Assembly: GCA_030425195.1 (NCBI GenBank)
Contig: JAUIAV010000018.1
Span: 1-64,000 of the forward strand
Direction of reading: 5' to 3'
DNA from: Gammaproteobacteria bacterium
Lineage (GTDB): Bacteria; Pseudomonadota; Gammaproteobacteria; Pseudomonadales; Azotimanducaceae
Length of the DNA stretch: 64,000 bases
Shown: positions 52,395 through 62,202 of the stretch, one piece after another
Position numbering within the stretch: the first letter of the stretch is position 1
Layout of the letters: each line of letters begins with the position of its first letter
Translations under genes and position numbers: made by a program
Notes under the pieces: model-generated
The model's database searches: none
What the model was told of the DNA's origin: nothing
What the model saw: only the letters and a program-made list of their open reading frames with translations

Positions 52395-53533
52395 CAGGCC
52401 ACCTCCACCGCGGCCGGCGTGTAAACGGGCGCTTCCCGTTCGGCTTTCGTCTGAAACTGAGGCATCACCTCACGGGCAAACAGCCGCATGCTCTCGAGCA
52501 CCTGTTCCTGAGGCACCATCTCCATGGCGTTCAGCAGGAAGTTGATCCCGGTGACGCCGATGGATTCCCAGCGTCTGATCGTCGCAATCAGATGATCCGG
52601 ATCGCCCACTCCGACCCCTTCCGGCAGTCCCTTGGCCACGCTCGGATCATCCGCCGACGGCTTCTTCGCCTTCATGGCGGCACCCGCGTTGCCGAGGGTC
52701 TGATAGGCCCGTGTGGGGTAGGCTTCGCGGGTCCAGTAGAGGTGCGCGTTGGCCACATTGAAAGCGGTGACCATGGGTACGCCCACGTCACGGGCCTGGC
52801 GGTAGTCCTCATGGCAGTAGAGAAAATTCATCGTGTGGACCTGATCGTTGATCATGCCGCCTACCGGATCGCATTCCCGCACACGCCGGTGATACTCCTT
52901 CGTCCGCCGTTCCTGTTCCTCGTAACCGGCTGCAGATACACCGAGACAACCCAGCCCACGGTCCGCGGCATCGAGCTCGGTACCGGGTGAGGTGACCGTT
53001 ACCCATAGCGGCGGGTGAGGCTCCTGCAGCGGCTTCGGCAGCACGTTGCGGGCCGGCATGGAGAAACCCTTACCCTGCCACTCGAACTCGTCTTCCATCC
53101 ACATCTTCGGCAGCACGCGGACGAACTCATCCCAGGTTTTCTTCGTGTCATCCGGATTGACTTCGAAGCCTCCGAGCTCGGTCCATGTCGAAGAACGTGC
53201 CGTGCCGAGCTCCAGACGGCCGCCGGAGATGATGTCCAGCGCCGCTGCCCGTTCCGCGACCCGGATCGGATGGTTCATCTCGGGCACGCAGACCACGGCG
53301 CCATGCCCCACGCGTATCCGCTTCGTCTGAGCCGCCACGGCCGCCAGAAAAACTTCAGGCGCCGAACAGTGTGAGTACTCCTCCAGGAAGTGATGCTCCA
53401 CCGCCCAGACATGATCGAAACCGAGCTCGTCGGCCAGCCGGCACTGCTCCAGTGCGTTGTGATACACCGCGTGCTCCACTGCCCGGCCGAATGGCCGCGG
53501 TGTGGACAGCTCGAAAAAAATGCCGAATTTGAT
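52394..53533 (-). CDS. LLM-class flavin-dependent oxidoreductase (luciferase-like) with anomalous start
   Basis: 379 residues if read from the ATC codon at 53533, 361 if from GTG 53479. The family opening (normally M-K-F-G-I-F-F-E) is present as I-K-F-G-I-F-F-E-L, preceded at proper distance by GGGAGGG. No ATG, GTG or TTG exists between the upstream in-frame stop and GTG 53479. The rest is typical: WAVEHHFLEEYS, RIRVGHGAVVCVPEMNHPIRVAERAAALD and GRLELGTARSS. It uses reduced flavin and O2 to oxidise an organic substrate. The stop overlaps the ADC-like start (TGATG). Confidence 0.82.
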   Translation of the reverse strand: MKFGIFFELSTPRPFGRAVEHAVYHNALEQCRLADELGFDHVWAVEHHFLEEYSHCSAPEVFLAAVAAQTKRIRVGHGAVVCVPEMNHPIRVAERAAALDIISGGRLELGTARSSTWTELGGFEVNPDDTKKTWDEFVRVLPKMWMEDEFEWQGKGFSMPARNVLPKPLQEPHPPLWVTVTSPGTELDAADRGLGCLGVSAAGYEEQERRTKEYHRRVRECDPVGGMINDQVHTMNFLYCHEDYRQARDVGVPMVTAFNVANAHLYWTREAYPTRAYQTLGNAGAAMKAKKPSADDPSVAKGLPEGVGVGDPDHLIATIRRWESIGVTGINFLLNAMEMVPQEQVLESMRLFAREVMPQFQTKAEREAPVYTPAAVEVA

Positions 53534-53572
53534 GACTCGTCCCTCCCGCCGGTTCCGCCGGCTATCTGTTCT

Positions 53573-56008
53573 TCAGCCTGTCGATGCCCCGGCTTTCCTG
53601 CCCTGCAGATAAAGGCGCAGCGCCTTCAGATAACGTCCGTTCAGCACGGCCACCAGCAACTCCAGCTGATCGCGGCTGAGCTGACCGCCGCTGAACATCT
53701 CGAGTCCCCGCAACGGCATCTCATCCGCCATGGTCTCGAACATCTTGTTCAGCACTTCGTCGTTGTTCCGCCCGCCCATGCGCTCCCGGAAGCTCGAGAT
53801 CACCCGCGACCGCACCTTCGCGCCGATCCAGGTCCGGCCGATCTCATGCACGGACGAATTGAGATGAAAGGGCCGGCTCGATTCAGCCGGAGGTACCGGC
53901 CTGCCCAGCATGGCGGCAAAGGCCTCATCATCCGCGACCACCCGCGCACCGTCCATGGTCGGACCCGCGACGGCCGCGGCAGCGATCTCGTCTCCCGAAC
54001 GCACGGTCACGGAGACTGTCCGCCGGATGTCTTCGCTCGAAGCACCGATGAGAATGAGAAATTCGCCCTCCTCCACTACCCGGCGCCCGACTGCCGGGTC
54101 GTAGAAGCTGAACGCATCGCGGTCCAGCTGCAGCATCACTTCTGTGGTTTCACCCGGGTTCAGGCGAACCTTCTCGAAGGCTCTGAGCTCCCGTTCGGGC
54201 CGGTAGACGGTGCTCACCGGATCCGTCACGTAGAGCTGCACCACCTCCGCACCGGCACGGGATCCGGTATTGGTGAGGGGAAAACGGACGACCAGCCCGC
54301 TCTCGGGATCGACGTCCGTCCCTGACAGGATCGGCACGCCATACTCGAAGGTCGTATAAGACAGACCGAATCCAAAGGGAAACAGCGGCTGGATTCCCGG
54401 CTGCCGGTAACCCACGTACAGACCCTCCCGGTAGCAGACCTGACGACCCTCACCGGGAAAGTTCGCGTCCGACGCCACCGCTGCCAGACTCGACGGAAAC
54501 GTCTCTGCCAGCCGCCCGGATGGGTTGACCCGCCCGAGCAGCACGTCGGCAATCCCGGAGCCGCCCGCCTGACCACCCAGATAGGCCTCCAGCACCGCCC
54601 CGGTCTTGTCGAGCCAGGGCATCAGCACCGGTGCGCCGTTCATCAGCACCACGACGACCCGTTCACATTTCGAGCACACGGCATCGATCAGCGCATCATG
54701 CTGCGCGGGCAGATCGAGATGGGTACGGTCGAAGCCTTCGGATTCGTAGATGCCGGGAAGGCCCGCGAACAGGACGACCACGTCCGCCGAGCCGGCCACG
54801 GCCACCGCCTCGTCGATCAGACCCGGGTCCGGTTCGCTGTGATCGGGATCGTAGCCCGGCGCATAGGCGGGCTCCTCAACGAACAACTCCGCAACGGCAT
54901 CGAAGGCGCAGTCCATGCGGGTGGGCTGCACCTGAGAGCTGCCGGTGCCCTGGTAACGGGGTTTTTTCGCGAACGCGCCGATCACGGCAACCTGCAGATC
55001 GGCGTCGAGCGGCAGACACTCACCTTCGTTTCTGAGCAGCACCGCGCCTTCGGCCGCCACCCGGCGGGCCAGAGCATGGTGCGCATCCGGATCGACCTGG
55101 CGCGGCTGTGCCATCATGTCTGCCCCCAGCAGCGAAAGCGCCACGTTCCGGGTCACGGCCTGATCAAGCAGCCTTTCATCCAGCGCGCCTGAAGTCACCG
55201 CTGCCTGCACCCGGCGATCGTTAGCACCGCCGCTGGCCGGCATCTCCAGATCCAGACCGTGAGCAACGCCGGCTACCCGGTCGTTGACTGCACCCCAATC
55301 GGAGACCACCAGACCTTCGAAGCCCCATTCTTCCCTGAGCACCCGATTGAGCAGCCAGTCGTGCTCACCGCAGTAGGTGCCATTGACCCGGTTGTAGGCA
55401 CACATCACCGTCCACGGCTGAGCTCGTTTCACGGCGATCTCGAAGCCCCGCAGATAGATCTCCCGCAGAGTTCGGTCGTCGACGATGACATCCACGAACA
55501 TCCGGCCCTGTTCCTGATTGTTCACCGCATAGTGCTTGAGGCTCGTTCCCACGCCCTGAGACTGCACGCCGCGGATGAAGGCGGCCGCAAGCTCGCCGGT
55601 GAGCAGCGGGTCTTCCGAGTAGTACTCGAAGTTCCGGCCGCACAGCGGATGACGCTTGATGTTGATTCCCGGCCCGAGCAGGACGGTGACGTCTTCTGCC
55701 GCGCTCTCGGCGCCCAGCGCCACGCCGACCTCGTGGATGAGCACCGGATCCCAGGTGCTGGCGAGTGCGGAGGCGGTGGGAAAGCAGGTCGCCGGCACGC
55801 TGACGTTCAGACCCACATGATCTGCCCCGCGCGTCTGCTTGCGCAGACCGTGGGGACCATCCGTGACCATGACCCGGGGAATGTTCAGCCGCGGCAGAGC
55901 TTCCAGATGCCAGAAACCCTTTCCCGAGCAGAAGGCCGCCTTCTCGGCCAGCGTCATCTGAGCGACCAGTGCCGCCGCTTCGTTGTGACGGGATCGGATG
56001 CCACCCAT
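53573..56008 (-). CDS. Family 3 glycoside hydrolase (beta-glucosidase type)
   Basis: 811 residues. The catalytic nucleophile is Asp237 in GLVVSDWGA. LGPGINIKRHPLCGRNFEYYSEDP and GTSLKHYAVNNQE are GH3 substrate-site motifs. The second domain has a probable acid/base Glu in YESEGFDRTHLDLP, and a fibronectin-III-like C-terminal domain is present (VVQLYVTDPVSTVYRPERELRAFEKV, split by turns). No signal peptide, so it acts in the cytoplasm on an imported glycoside. It sits between a CoA ligase (1-base gap) and a flavin monooxygenase gene, which suggests deglycosylation of a natural product, not polymer digestion. Confidence 0.92.
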   Translation of the reverse strand: MGGIRSRHNEAAALVAQMTLAEKAAFCSGKGFWHLEALPRLNIPRVMVTDGPHGLRKQTRGADHVGLNVSVPATCFPTASALASTWDPVLIHEVGVALGAESAAEDVTVLLGPGINIKRHPLCGRNFEYYSEDPLLTGELAAAFIRGVQSQGVGTSLKHYAVNNQEQGRMFVDVIVDDRTLREIYLRGFEIAVKRAQPWTVMCAYNRVNGTYCGEHDWLLNRVLREEWGFEGLVVSDWGAVNDRVAGVAHGLDLEMPASGGANDRRVQAAVTSGALDERLLDQAVTRNVALSLLGADMMAQPRQVDPDAHHALARRVAAEGAVLLRNEGECLPLDADLQVAVIGAFAKKPRYQGTGSSQVQPTRMDCAFDAVAELFVEEPAYAPGYDPDHSEPDPGLIDEAVAVAGSADVVVLFAGLPGIYESEGFDRTHLDLPAQHDALIDAVCSKCERVVVVLMNGAPVLMPWLDKTGAVLEAYLGGQAGGSGIADVLLGRVNPSGRLAETFPSSLAAVASDANFPGEGRQVCYREGLYVGYRQPGIQPLFPFGFGLSYTTFEYGVPILSGTDVDPESGLVVRFPLTNTGSRAGAEVVQLYVTDPVSTVYRPERELRAFEKVRLNPGETTEVMLQLDRDAFSFYDPAVGRRVVEEGEFLILIGASSEDIRRTVSVTVRSGDEIAAAAVAGPTMDGARVVADDEAFAAMLGRPVPPAESSRPFHLNSSVHEIGRTWIGAKVRSRVISSFRERMGGRNNDEVLNKMFETMADEMPLRGLEMFSGGQLSRDQLELLVAVLNGRYLKALRLYLQGRKAGASTG

Positions 56009-56009
56009 C

Positions 56010-57587
56010 TCAACCGACCTGGCGGTCTTTACCGGCCCAGTAGGGCTTCCGCAGCTCCACCTTGAGAATCTTCCCGGATGGATTGCGGGGAATCGTCTCC
56101 ATCCAGTCCACCGAGGTGGGACATTTGTAGCCTGCCAGGTGTTTACGGCAGTACTCGATCACGGACTGTTCGGTGAGCGTCTCGTCCGTGCGTGTAACGA
56201 TTGCCTTAACAGTCTCTCCCCAGCGATCACTGGGCACGCCGATCACCGCCGCATCCGCAATCTGCTCATGGCGCATCAGGACGTTTTCGATCTCGGCCGG
56301 ATAGATGTTCTCACCGCCGGAGATGATCATGTCCTTCACCCGGTCGTGTATGTACAGATAACCTTCCTTCATATAGCCCGCGTCGCCGCTCCGGAACCAG
56401 CCGTCGGGCAGAATGGCGTCTTCCGTTGCCTGCGGGTTCTTCCAGTACCCGTGCATGATCTGCGGACCGCGGATCCAGATCTCCCCCACCTCGCCATCCG
56501 ACAGCGGCTCCTTCGTTCCGGAATCGTAGATGGCCACCTCATGATTCCTGATCGCCTTGCCGCAGGACCTCAGCAGATGGGCCCTCGGTCCGCCCGGGTC
56601 GTGATCCTCCGCGGGCAGGCAGGTGATGCCGCCGGTGGTTTCCGTCAGGCCGTACACCTGGATGAAGTCGCAGCCGAAGGTTTCCATGCCGTCCACCAGC
56701 ACGGCTTCGGTGATGGGCGACGCACCGTAGGTGATGTTCTTCAGGGTGCTGAAGTCCGTCTCCCGGCACTTGGGCAGTCCCAGCAGGAACTGGAGCACGG
56801 CGGGGACGAACAGCGCATGGGTGACCCCGAAGGCGGGAATCACATCGAGAATGAGGTCCAGGTTCACATCCCGCAGCATCACGGAAGAGGCGCCGAAGTA
56901 CATGCCGATCAGGCCCCAGCCGCTGCCGGAAATGTGAAAGAGCGGCATGCAGACCAGGTTCAGCGCGTCCGGGGAAAACTGCTGCGCTTCCATGCTCGCC
57001 GTCATGGCGTGCATGAAATTGGCATGGGTGATTTCCACGCCTTTCGGCAGCCCGGTGGTCCCGGACGTGTAGAGCTGATAGCAGACGTCTTCCGGCGCCA
57101 CCGGCACGTGCGGGTCGTTGCTGGAATGGTCCGCAAGCCACTGCTCGAAGGTCGGATGGTCCGTGGCGCCCGGGTTGCCCAGCACGATGACGGTGTCCGC
57201 ATGGTCGAGCGACATCTCCGACAGCGCGGGCAGATACTCCTCGCCGACCAGCAGCACCTTCGCTCGTGCGTTGTTCAGAATGTATTCCATTTCCGGCACC
57301 GCCAGGCGCCAGTTCACGGCCACGGACACCGCGTTCACTTTCGCCCCGCCGAGCAGGTACAGGAAGTACTCGGGCGCATTCCGATCCAGATAGGCAATCC
57401 GCTCTCCGGGTCCGATACCCGCATCCAGGAGCGCATTCGCGATCCGGTTGGCCTCCGCGTCCAGCCCGGCGAAAGTCCAGGACCGATGCGCGTCCCCCAC
57501 GGCGCCTTCCACGAAGGTCAACGCCGTCTTGTCCGGGATGGCCCGGGCATGCTCTCTGCTGATGTCCCCCAGCGCGTCGATGCTCAT
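56010..57587 (-). CDS. Acyl-CoA synthetase / AMP-dependent ligase
   Basis: 525 residues. The ATP loop is YTSGTTGLPKG (173-183). QVYGLTETTGG and GWFRSGDAGYMKEGYLYIHDRVKDMI follow, and the catalytic Lys is in PRNPSGKILK near the C-terminus. This is the medium/long-chain or aromatic acid CoA ligase family. It starts the minus-strand catabolic run; the ribosome-binding site GGAGGGGAG precedes ATG 57587. Divergent from the amidohydrolase gene. Confidence 0.92.
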   Translation of the reverse strand: MSIDALGDISREHARAIPDKTALTFVEGAVGDAHRSWTFAGLDAEANRIANALLDAGIGPGERIAYLDRNAPEYFLYLLGGAKVNAVSVAVNWRLAVPEMEYILNNARAKVLLVGEEYLPALSEMSLDHADTVIVLGNPGATDHPTFEQWLADHSSNDPHVPVAPEDVCYQLYTSGTTGLPKGVEITHANFMHAMTASMEAQQFSPDALNLVCMPLFHISGSGWGLIGMYFGASSVMLRDVNLDLILDVIPAFGVTHALFVPAVLQFLLGLPKCRETDFSTLKNITYGASPITEAVLVDGMETFGCDFIQVYGLTETTGGITCLPAEDHDPGGPRAHLLRSCGKAIRNHEVAIYDSGTKEPLSDGEVGEIWIRGPQIMHGYWKNPQATEDAILPDGWFRSGDAGYMKEGYLYIHDRVKDMIISGGENIYPAEIENVLMRHEQIADAAVIGVPSDRWGETVKAIVTRTDETLTEQSVIEYCRKHLAGYKCPTSVDWMETIPRNPSGKILKVELRKPYWAGKDRQVG

Positions 57588-57685
57588 GACTTCTCCCCTC
57601 CAGTCGATTCCGATACCGTAACCAAGCCGGGGGGAGATGGAAACGGCTCTTTCCGGTGCCTTTTCAGCGCAGCTCGAGGACCCGC

Positions 57686-59353
57686 ATGAGCATCCGAATC
57701 TATTCCGCCCGCAGGATCATCACCATGAACCCGAGCAATCCGGAGGGCACTCACATCGCGGTACGCGACGGGCAGATCCTCGGCGTGGGCTCCCTGGACG
57801 AGGTAGCGGTCTGGGGCAGGTACGAGCTGGATGAAACCTTCGCCGATCAGGTGATCGTGCCGGGATTCGTCGAAGCACACGCCCACGTGATGGAAGGTGC
57901 GGCAGGACGCATGCCGTATCTCGGCTATTTCGACCGGCCGCTGCCGGATGGCGGGACTGCTACCGGCATCCGTTCGTACGCCGGGCTCATCGAACGCCTG
58001 AAGGCCATCGACGCAAGCCTCAGCGACCCTGACGAGCCGATCCTGGCCCGCGGATTCGATCCGATCTACTTCGATGGTGAGGAGCGCCTCACCCGCCACC
58101 ATCTGGACCGGGTTTCCAGTACCCGCCCCATATTTCTCTATCACGCCAGCGGTCACCTGGCGACGGTCAACACGGCCATGCTCCAGCAGAACGACGTGAC
58201 CGCAGACCTGAAGGTGGAAGGTCTCGGCCGGGATGGGAACGGCGAGCTGGACGGCGAGCTCAGAGAACCGCCGGCCATGTCGCTGTGCAGAACAGGCTAC
58301 CAGGCCATCATGCGGTCCAACATGGACGCCGACACACTCATGAGCTTCGGTATGAGCGCCCGCAATGCCGGCATCACAACGGTCACCGATCTGGCCGGGA
58401 CCCTGATCCTGGCGCCGGAAAGCCGACAGGCGGGCAAGGCCGTGTGGCAGCAGGTGGTCAACGATCCCGCGTTCCCGGCGAGAATCGCCCAGTACAACAT
58501 CCCGGCCGTGCCCGGCGATGCCACGAGCTTCGACGAGGTGGCCGAAGCAATTCTGGCACTGCAGCAGGAAGCCACGGACAAGCTGCGGTTTCCCGGCGTG
58601 AAGTTCGTCCTGGACGGCTCGATTCAGGGCTGGTCCGCACTGCTCAACGATCCCGGCTATCTCACCGGTGAAGACCATGGTCAGCTGCTCACCGTACCGG
58701 ATCAGTTCAGGGACTGGCTGCTGCCCTTTCACCGCGCCGGCATCAACGTGCACATGCACTGCAACGGCAACCGGACTCAGGATCTGGCCATCGACACCGT
58801 GGAAGCGGTACTGAAGGAAGTACCCTGGCTCGACCACCGCCACACCATCACCCACGCACAGCTCACCACTCAGGCGCAGCTGCGCCGAATGGCGAAGCTC
58901 GGGCTGTGCGCGAACTTCTTCGCCAATCACCTCTGGTACTGGGGCGATCAGCACTACGAGCAGACGGTGGGGCCGGAGCGGGCCAACGGGCTGGAACCCT
59001 GCGCCTCAGCGCTGCGGGAGGGCGTGCCGTTCTCCATTCATTCGGATGCCAGTGTGACGCCGCTCGGACATCTGCATACCATGTGGTGTGCGGTGAACCG
59101 GGTGACACCGAAGGGGCGCGTGCTCGGCGAGCAGGAGAGGATCTCCGCCTACGAAGCACTCAGGGCCGTGACCATCTCGGCCGCCTACCAGCTGCACATG
59201 GACGACGAGATCGGTTCGCTGGAGGCAGGAAAGAAGGCCGACTTCGCCATCCTCGATGAGGATCCGCTGACCGTGCAACCCATGCATCTCAAGGACATTC
59301 CGGTGTGGGGGACGGTGCTCGGGGGCGTGCACTACCCTGCCCCCGGCGGCTGA
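57686..59353 (+). CDS. Amidohydrolase family protein (YtcJ/Amidohydro_3 type)
   Basis: 555 residues from ATG 57686, with GAGGA six bases upstream. Metal ligands begin with VEAHAHVMEG (His65, His67); further sites are in HMHCNGNRTQD, HTITHAQL and SIHSDASVTPLG. The C-terminal beta domain re-forms at GSLEAGKKADFAILDEDPL. It hydrolyses C-N or related bonds in the cytoplasm with one or two zinc ions; the substrate is unknown. A G3E GTPase gene follows after three bases. Confidence 0.9.
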   Translation: MSIRIYSARRIITMNPSNPEGTHIAVRDGQILGVGSLDEVAVWGRYELDETFADQVIVPGFVEAHAHVMEGAAGRMPYLGYFDRPLPDGGTATGIRSYAGLIERLKAIDASLSDPDEPILARGFDPIYFDGEERLTRHHLDRVSSTRPIFLYHASGHLATVNTAMLQQNDVTADLKVEGLGRDGNGELDGELREPPAMSLCRTGYQAIMRSNMDADTLMSFGMSARNAGITTVTDLAGTLILAPESRQAGKAVWQQVVNDPAFPARIAQYNIPAVPGDATSFDEVAEAILALQQEATDKLRFPGVKFVLDGSIQGWSALLNDPGYLTGEDHGQLLTVPDQFRDWLLPFHRAGINVHMHCNGNRTQDLAIDTVEAVLKEVPWLDHRHTITHAQLTTQAQLRRMAKLGLCANFFANHLWYWGDQHYEQTVGPERANGLEPCASALREGVPFSIHSDASVTPLGHLHTMWCAVNRVTPKGRVLGEQERISAYEALRAVTISAAYQLHMDDEIGSLEAGKKADFAILDEDPLTVQPMHLKDIPVWGTVLGGVHYPAPGG

Positions 59354-59356
59354 AGC

Positions 59357-60256
59357 ATGTCCATTCCATTCACCGTGCTCGGCGGCTATCTCGGCACAGG
59401 CAAAACCACGCTGGTCAATCACCTGCTGAAGCACGCCGACGGCCAGCGGCTGGCACTCATCATCAACGACTTCGGCGCCATCAACATCGATGCCGAGCTC
59501 ATCAGCGAGCAGACGGACGACCAGATCAACCTGACCAACGGCTGCATCTGCTGTGGCATGAGCGCGGGTTTCGACGAGGCCCTGGACTCGCTGCTCACGC
59601 GCAATCCCCTCCCGGACCGCATCATCGTCGAGGCCAGCGGGGTCGCCGACGTGACCGCGTTCGCCCAGTACGGTCACCACCCCGGCCTGCACCTGGACGG
59701 CATCATCGTGCTGGCGGATGCGGAGACCGTCCGCGCCAAAGCACGCGACCGATACGTGGACAGGACCGTGTTGCGCCAGCTCAGGGGCGCCGACCTGATC
59801 GTGCTGAACAAGATCGATCTGGTCACCAACGCGGCAGCCGATGACGTGACGGACTGGCTGAACGGGGTGGCCCCCGGTATCCCCGTGGTGAGATCCGACC
59901 ACTGTGACGTACCGAAGGAAGTGCTGTTCGGAATCGACTCGGGATCCTTACAGCCGCCTTCCCACGCTCACCTGCACGAGGACTACGCCAGCTGGCACTT
60001 CACACATGCACGCCCATTGCGCCGTGATGCCGTGGAAGCGTTCATCGCCGCCCTCCCGGAGGCGGTGCTGCGGGCCAAAGGTTTCTTCTGCATTGAGCCG
60101 GGCACGCGCCATGTGTTTCAGAAGGTCGGTCAAAGAGCTTCGCTCACACCTTCCCAAGACGGTTCCGGGACCGGCACCCGACTGGTCGCGATCGGCCTGG
60201 CCGGACAACTCGACACGGCCCGGCTCGAGACGCTGGCCGCGTCGCTGCGGGCCTAA
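59357..60256 (+). CDS. CobW/G3E-family GTPase, probable metallochaperone
   Basis: 299 residues. Walker A GGYLGTGKTT (9-18), the metal-binding G-C-I-C-C motif (62-66), EASGVADV and LIVLNKIDLV (NKxD), followed by a CobW C-terminal domain (WHFTHARPLRRDAVEAFI). G3E proteins deliver zinc, cobalt or iron to specific enzymes. Immediate proximity to a metal-dependent amidohydrolase suggests it loads that enzyme. Stop overlaps the convergent DUF3604 gene. Confidence 0.9.
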   Translation: MSIPFTVLGGYLGTGKTTLVNHLLKHADGQRLALIINDFGAINIDAELISEQTDDQINLTNGCICCGMSAGFDEALDSLLTRNPLPDRIIVEASGVADVTAFAQYGHHPGLHLDGIIVLADAETVRAKARDRYVDRTVLRQLRGADLIVLNKIDLVTNAAADDVTDWLNGVAPGIPVVRSDHCDVPKEVLFGIDSGSLQPPSHAHLHEDYASWHFTHARPLRRDAVEAFIAALPEAVLRAKGFFCIEPGTRHVFQKVGQRASLTPSQDGSGTGTRLVAIGLAGQLDTARLETLAASLRA

Positions 60257-62202
60257 GGCGTGTACCAGATCGGAGAGGTGTAGGCACGCTCCTGGAGCTG
60301 CATCTCCGTCCCGGGCAGCGGCTCAGTACCGAAACGCTCCGCATCGTAGGCGGTCCAGCGCGGCGTGGGTATCTCGAGCACGCGGGTGTAGTAGAAGGCG
60401 GCCTGCCCCGCATCGAAGTCCGGATCCTGCCAGACGCTGATCAGCTCCGGATCACCGATGGTGTTCGTCCAGGTTGCACTCTCCACATCGACGGTACTGC
60501 CTACCGGTGGCAGCCTGCCCTGTGCATCGGGCTGACGGCGGTCCGCGTCTCCCCAGGCCACGTCGTACACCCGTTCCTGCGGATCGCCGTTCTCATCGAG
60601 CCAGCCTTTGACGATCTGGATCCGATCCAGATTTGCGCCGATGGGATCCCGGAGTGCCGCAACCAGGAATGTGGGCGCTCCGTCTCCCGGCGCGCCTTCC
60701 AGATCACCGCCCATCGGTACACCCTTTGTGTAGCCGACGTTCGCCGGCAGCCGATTCATGGCATCCTCGGCCGTGAAATTCCAGCCGCCGAAAAACCGCA
60801 CGATCATCCGGGTACCGGTGGTGGCGTAGGTCTCCCGACGCTCCATGGCGTCAAACAACGCCTCCCGCGTATTCTCCGTCGCCCAGACCGCGGCGTATCC
60901 GGCCGCGGCGACTTCCCAGTCCATGACCGTGACACCGGTTTCCGGATTGGCCATGAACGGCTGGGTCAGACGCTCGGCGCTCGGTTCCTGCGGCGCCGTC
61001 TTGCCGAAGAAATTGTCTTCCTCCATGGCCGCGAGACCGGTGTGGGCGTCACTGGAGCCGATCATGCCGAACTTGTAGGGATTGGTACCGAGCCTGCGTT
61101 CCAGGCGCAGGCCCTGCTTCAGCGCTTCCCGGGCATATTCGCGCTGCAGCATCCCGTCCTCTTTGGCCACCGTTCCATCCAGATTACCTTTGTCCCAGGT
61201 TTCGAAGTCCGCGAACTCGTCGTTGGGGGACAGGAACGGATGTGCCTCGCCGTCTCCCTTGGTCTGGGTAGCTTCATACAGACGCTCCCATTTGTTCCGC
61301 TCTTCCACATAGGCCCGGTTCAGCCGTTTGCCGAACGCTTCCACGGTGGGAAACATGAGCCCGTTGGACAGGTTGCCGTTGTGCGGTATGGCGAGGACGT
61401 CACCACCGGTCCTATCCTCGTACTGGCTCATCCACTGCCACAGATCGACCGGATTGTCGCTGCCGAGGGGCTTCTGTGTGGTGAACGGCTCCATCTGTCT
61501 GGCCAGATCACCGCCGTTGCGGTAGATCACGTTCCGGTGCAGATTCATGCCCAGAGTGTTCGACGTCCATTCGTAGCCGATGAAAGCGGTGAAAATGCCA
61601 GGGGTGTTGGCCTCTTCAGCGGCTTCGATGGTCTTCTCCCAGGCGCTGCGATACGCCCGTGTGCCGGGCACCGGCAGGATGGCTTCTGAAATGGTCCCGG
61701 CGCCGAATGAGGTGATGATCTCCATGGCGGCATCCGCGCCGTTTCCGGACATCACCATATCGTGCCAGCGTCTGCCCTGGGGGTCGGACATGATGGCGGG
61801 ATCACCCGAAAAGATGAGCGGGAAGAAGCCCATGCCGTCGGAGTGATCGGCAACCACCAGAAAGTCGAGCGGTCTGGACAGCCTGGCCCGCTCACCCATC
61901 GACGCCGTGATTTCCTCACCTCTGGCGAACCGGTAGGCGTCCGCCGGCGTCAGTCTGGCACCGAAGGCACCGGCGTCCATCGAGAACGACGTGTGCAGGT
62001 GCGTGTCACCAAAATAAGGGCGGTCGGGAAAACCACGCCCGGCGTACGGTGAATAACCCGGACGCTTGGTGAAGGCCGCATCAACGCGGTCCTTGTCGGG
62101 GGCCGGAAGACCCGGAGCACTGGCTGCGCCGGCCGTCGGGGTGAACAGGACCGCTGCTGCTCCGGTAACGAACGCAAGCAGACCGATAGTCGTACGAACC
62201 AT
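60253..62202 (-). CDS. Exported DUF3604 family protein
   Basis: 649 residues. Signal peptide ending TAGAASA. PYFGDTHLHTSFSMDAGAFG, LDFLVVADHSDGMG, PHNGNLSNG and GMIGSSDAHTG place metal-binding His and Asp residues as in PHP-like phosphoesterases, and this set is diagnostic for DUF3604. The biochemical role is not established. Strong ribosome-binding site AAGGAGG before ATG 62202. Divergent from the monooxygenase gene at 62374. Confidence 0.92.
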   Translation of the reverse strand: MVRTTIGLLAFVTGAAAVLFTPTAGAASAPGLPAPDKDRVDAAFTKRPGYSPYAGRGFPDRPYFGDTHLHTSFSMDAGAFGARLTPADAYRFARGEEITASMGERARLSRPLDFLVVADHSDGMGFFPLIFSGDPAIMSDPQGRRWHDMVMSGNGADAAMEIITSFGAGTISEAILPVPGTRAYRSAWEKTIEAAEEANTPGIFTAFIGYEWTSNTLGMNLHRNVIYRNGGDLARQMEPFTTQKPLGSDNPVDLWQWMSQYEDRTGGDVLAIPHNGNLSNGLMFPTVEAFGKRLNRAYVEERNKWERLYEATQTKGDGEAHPFLSPNDEFADFETWDKGNLDGTVAKEDGMLQREYAREALKQGLRLERRLGTNPYKFGMIGSSDAHTGLAAMEEDNFFGKTAPQEPSAERLTQPFMANPETGVTVMDWEVAAAGYAAVWATENTREALFDAMERRETYATTGTRMIVRFFGGWNFTAEDAMNRLPANVGYTKGVPMGGDLEGAPGDGAPTFLVAALRDPIGANLDRIQIVKGWLDENGDPQERVYDVAWGDADRRQPDAQGRLPPVGSTVDVESATWTNTIGDPELISVWQDPDFDAGQAAFYYTRVLEIPTPRWTAYDAERFGTEPLPGTEMQLQERAYTSPIWYTP

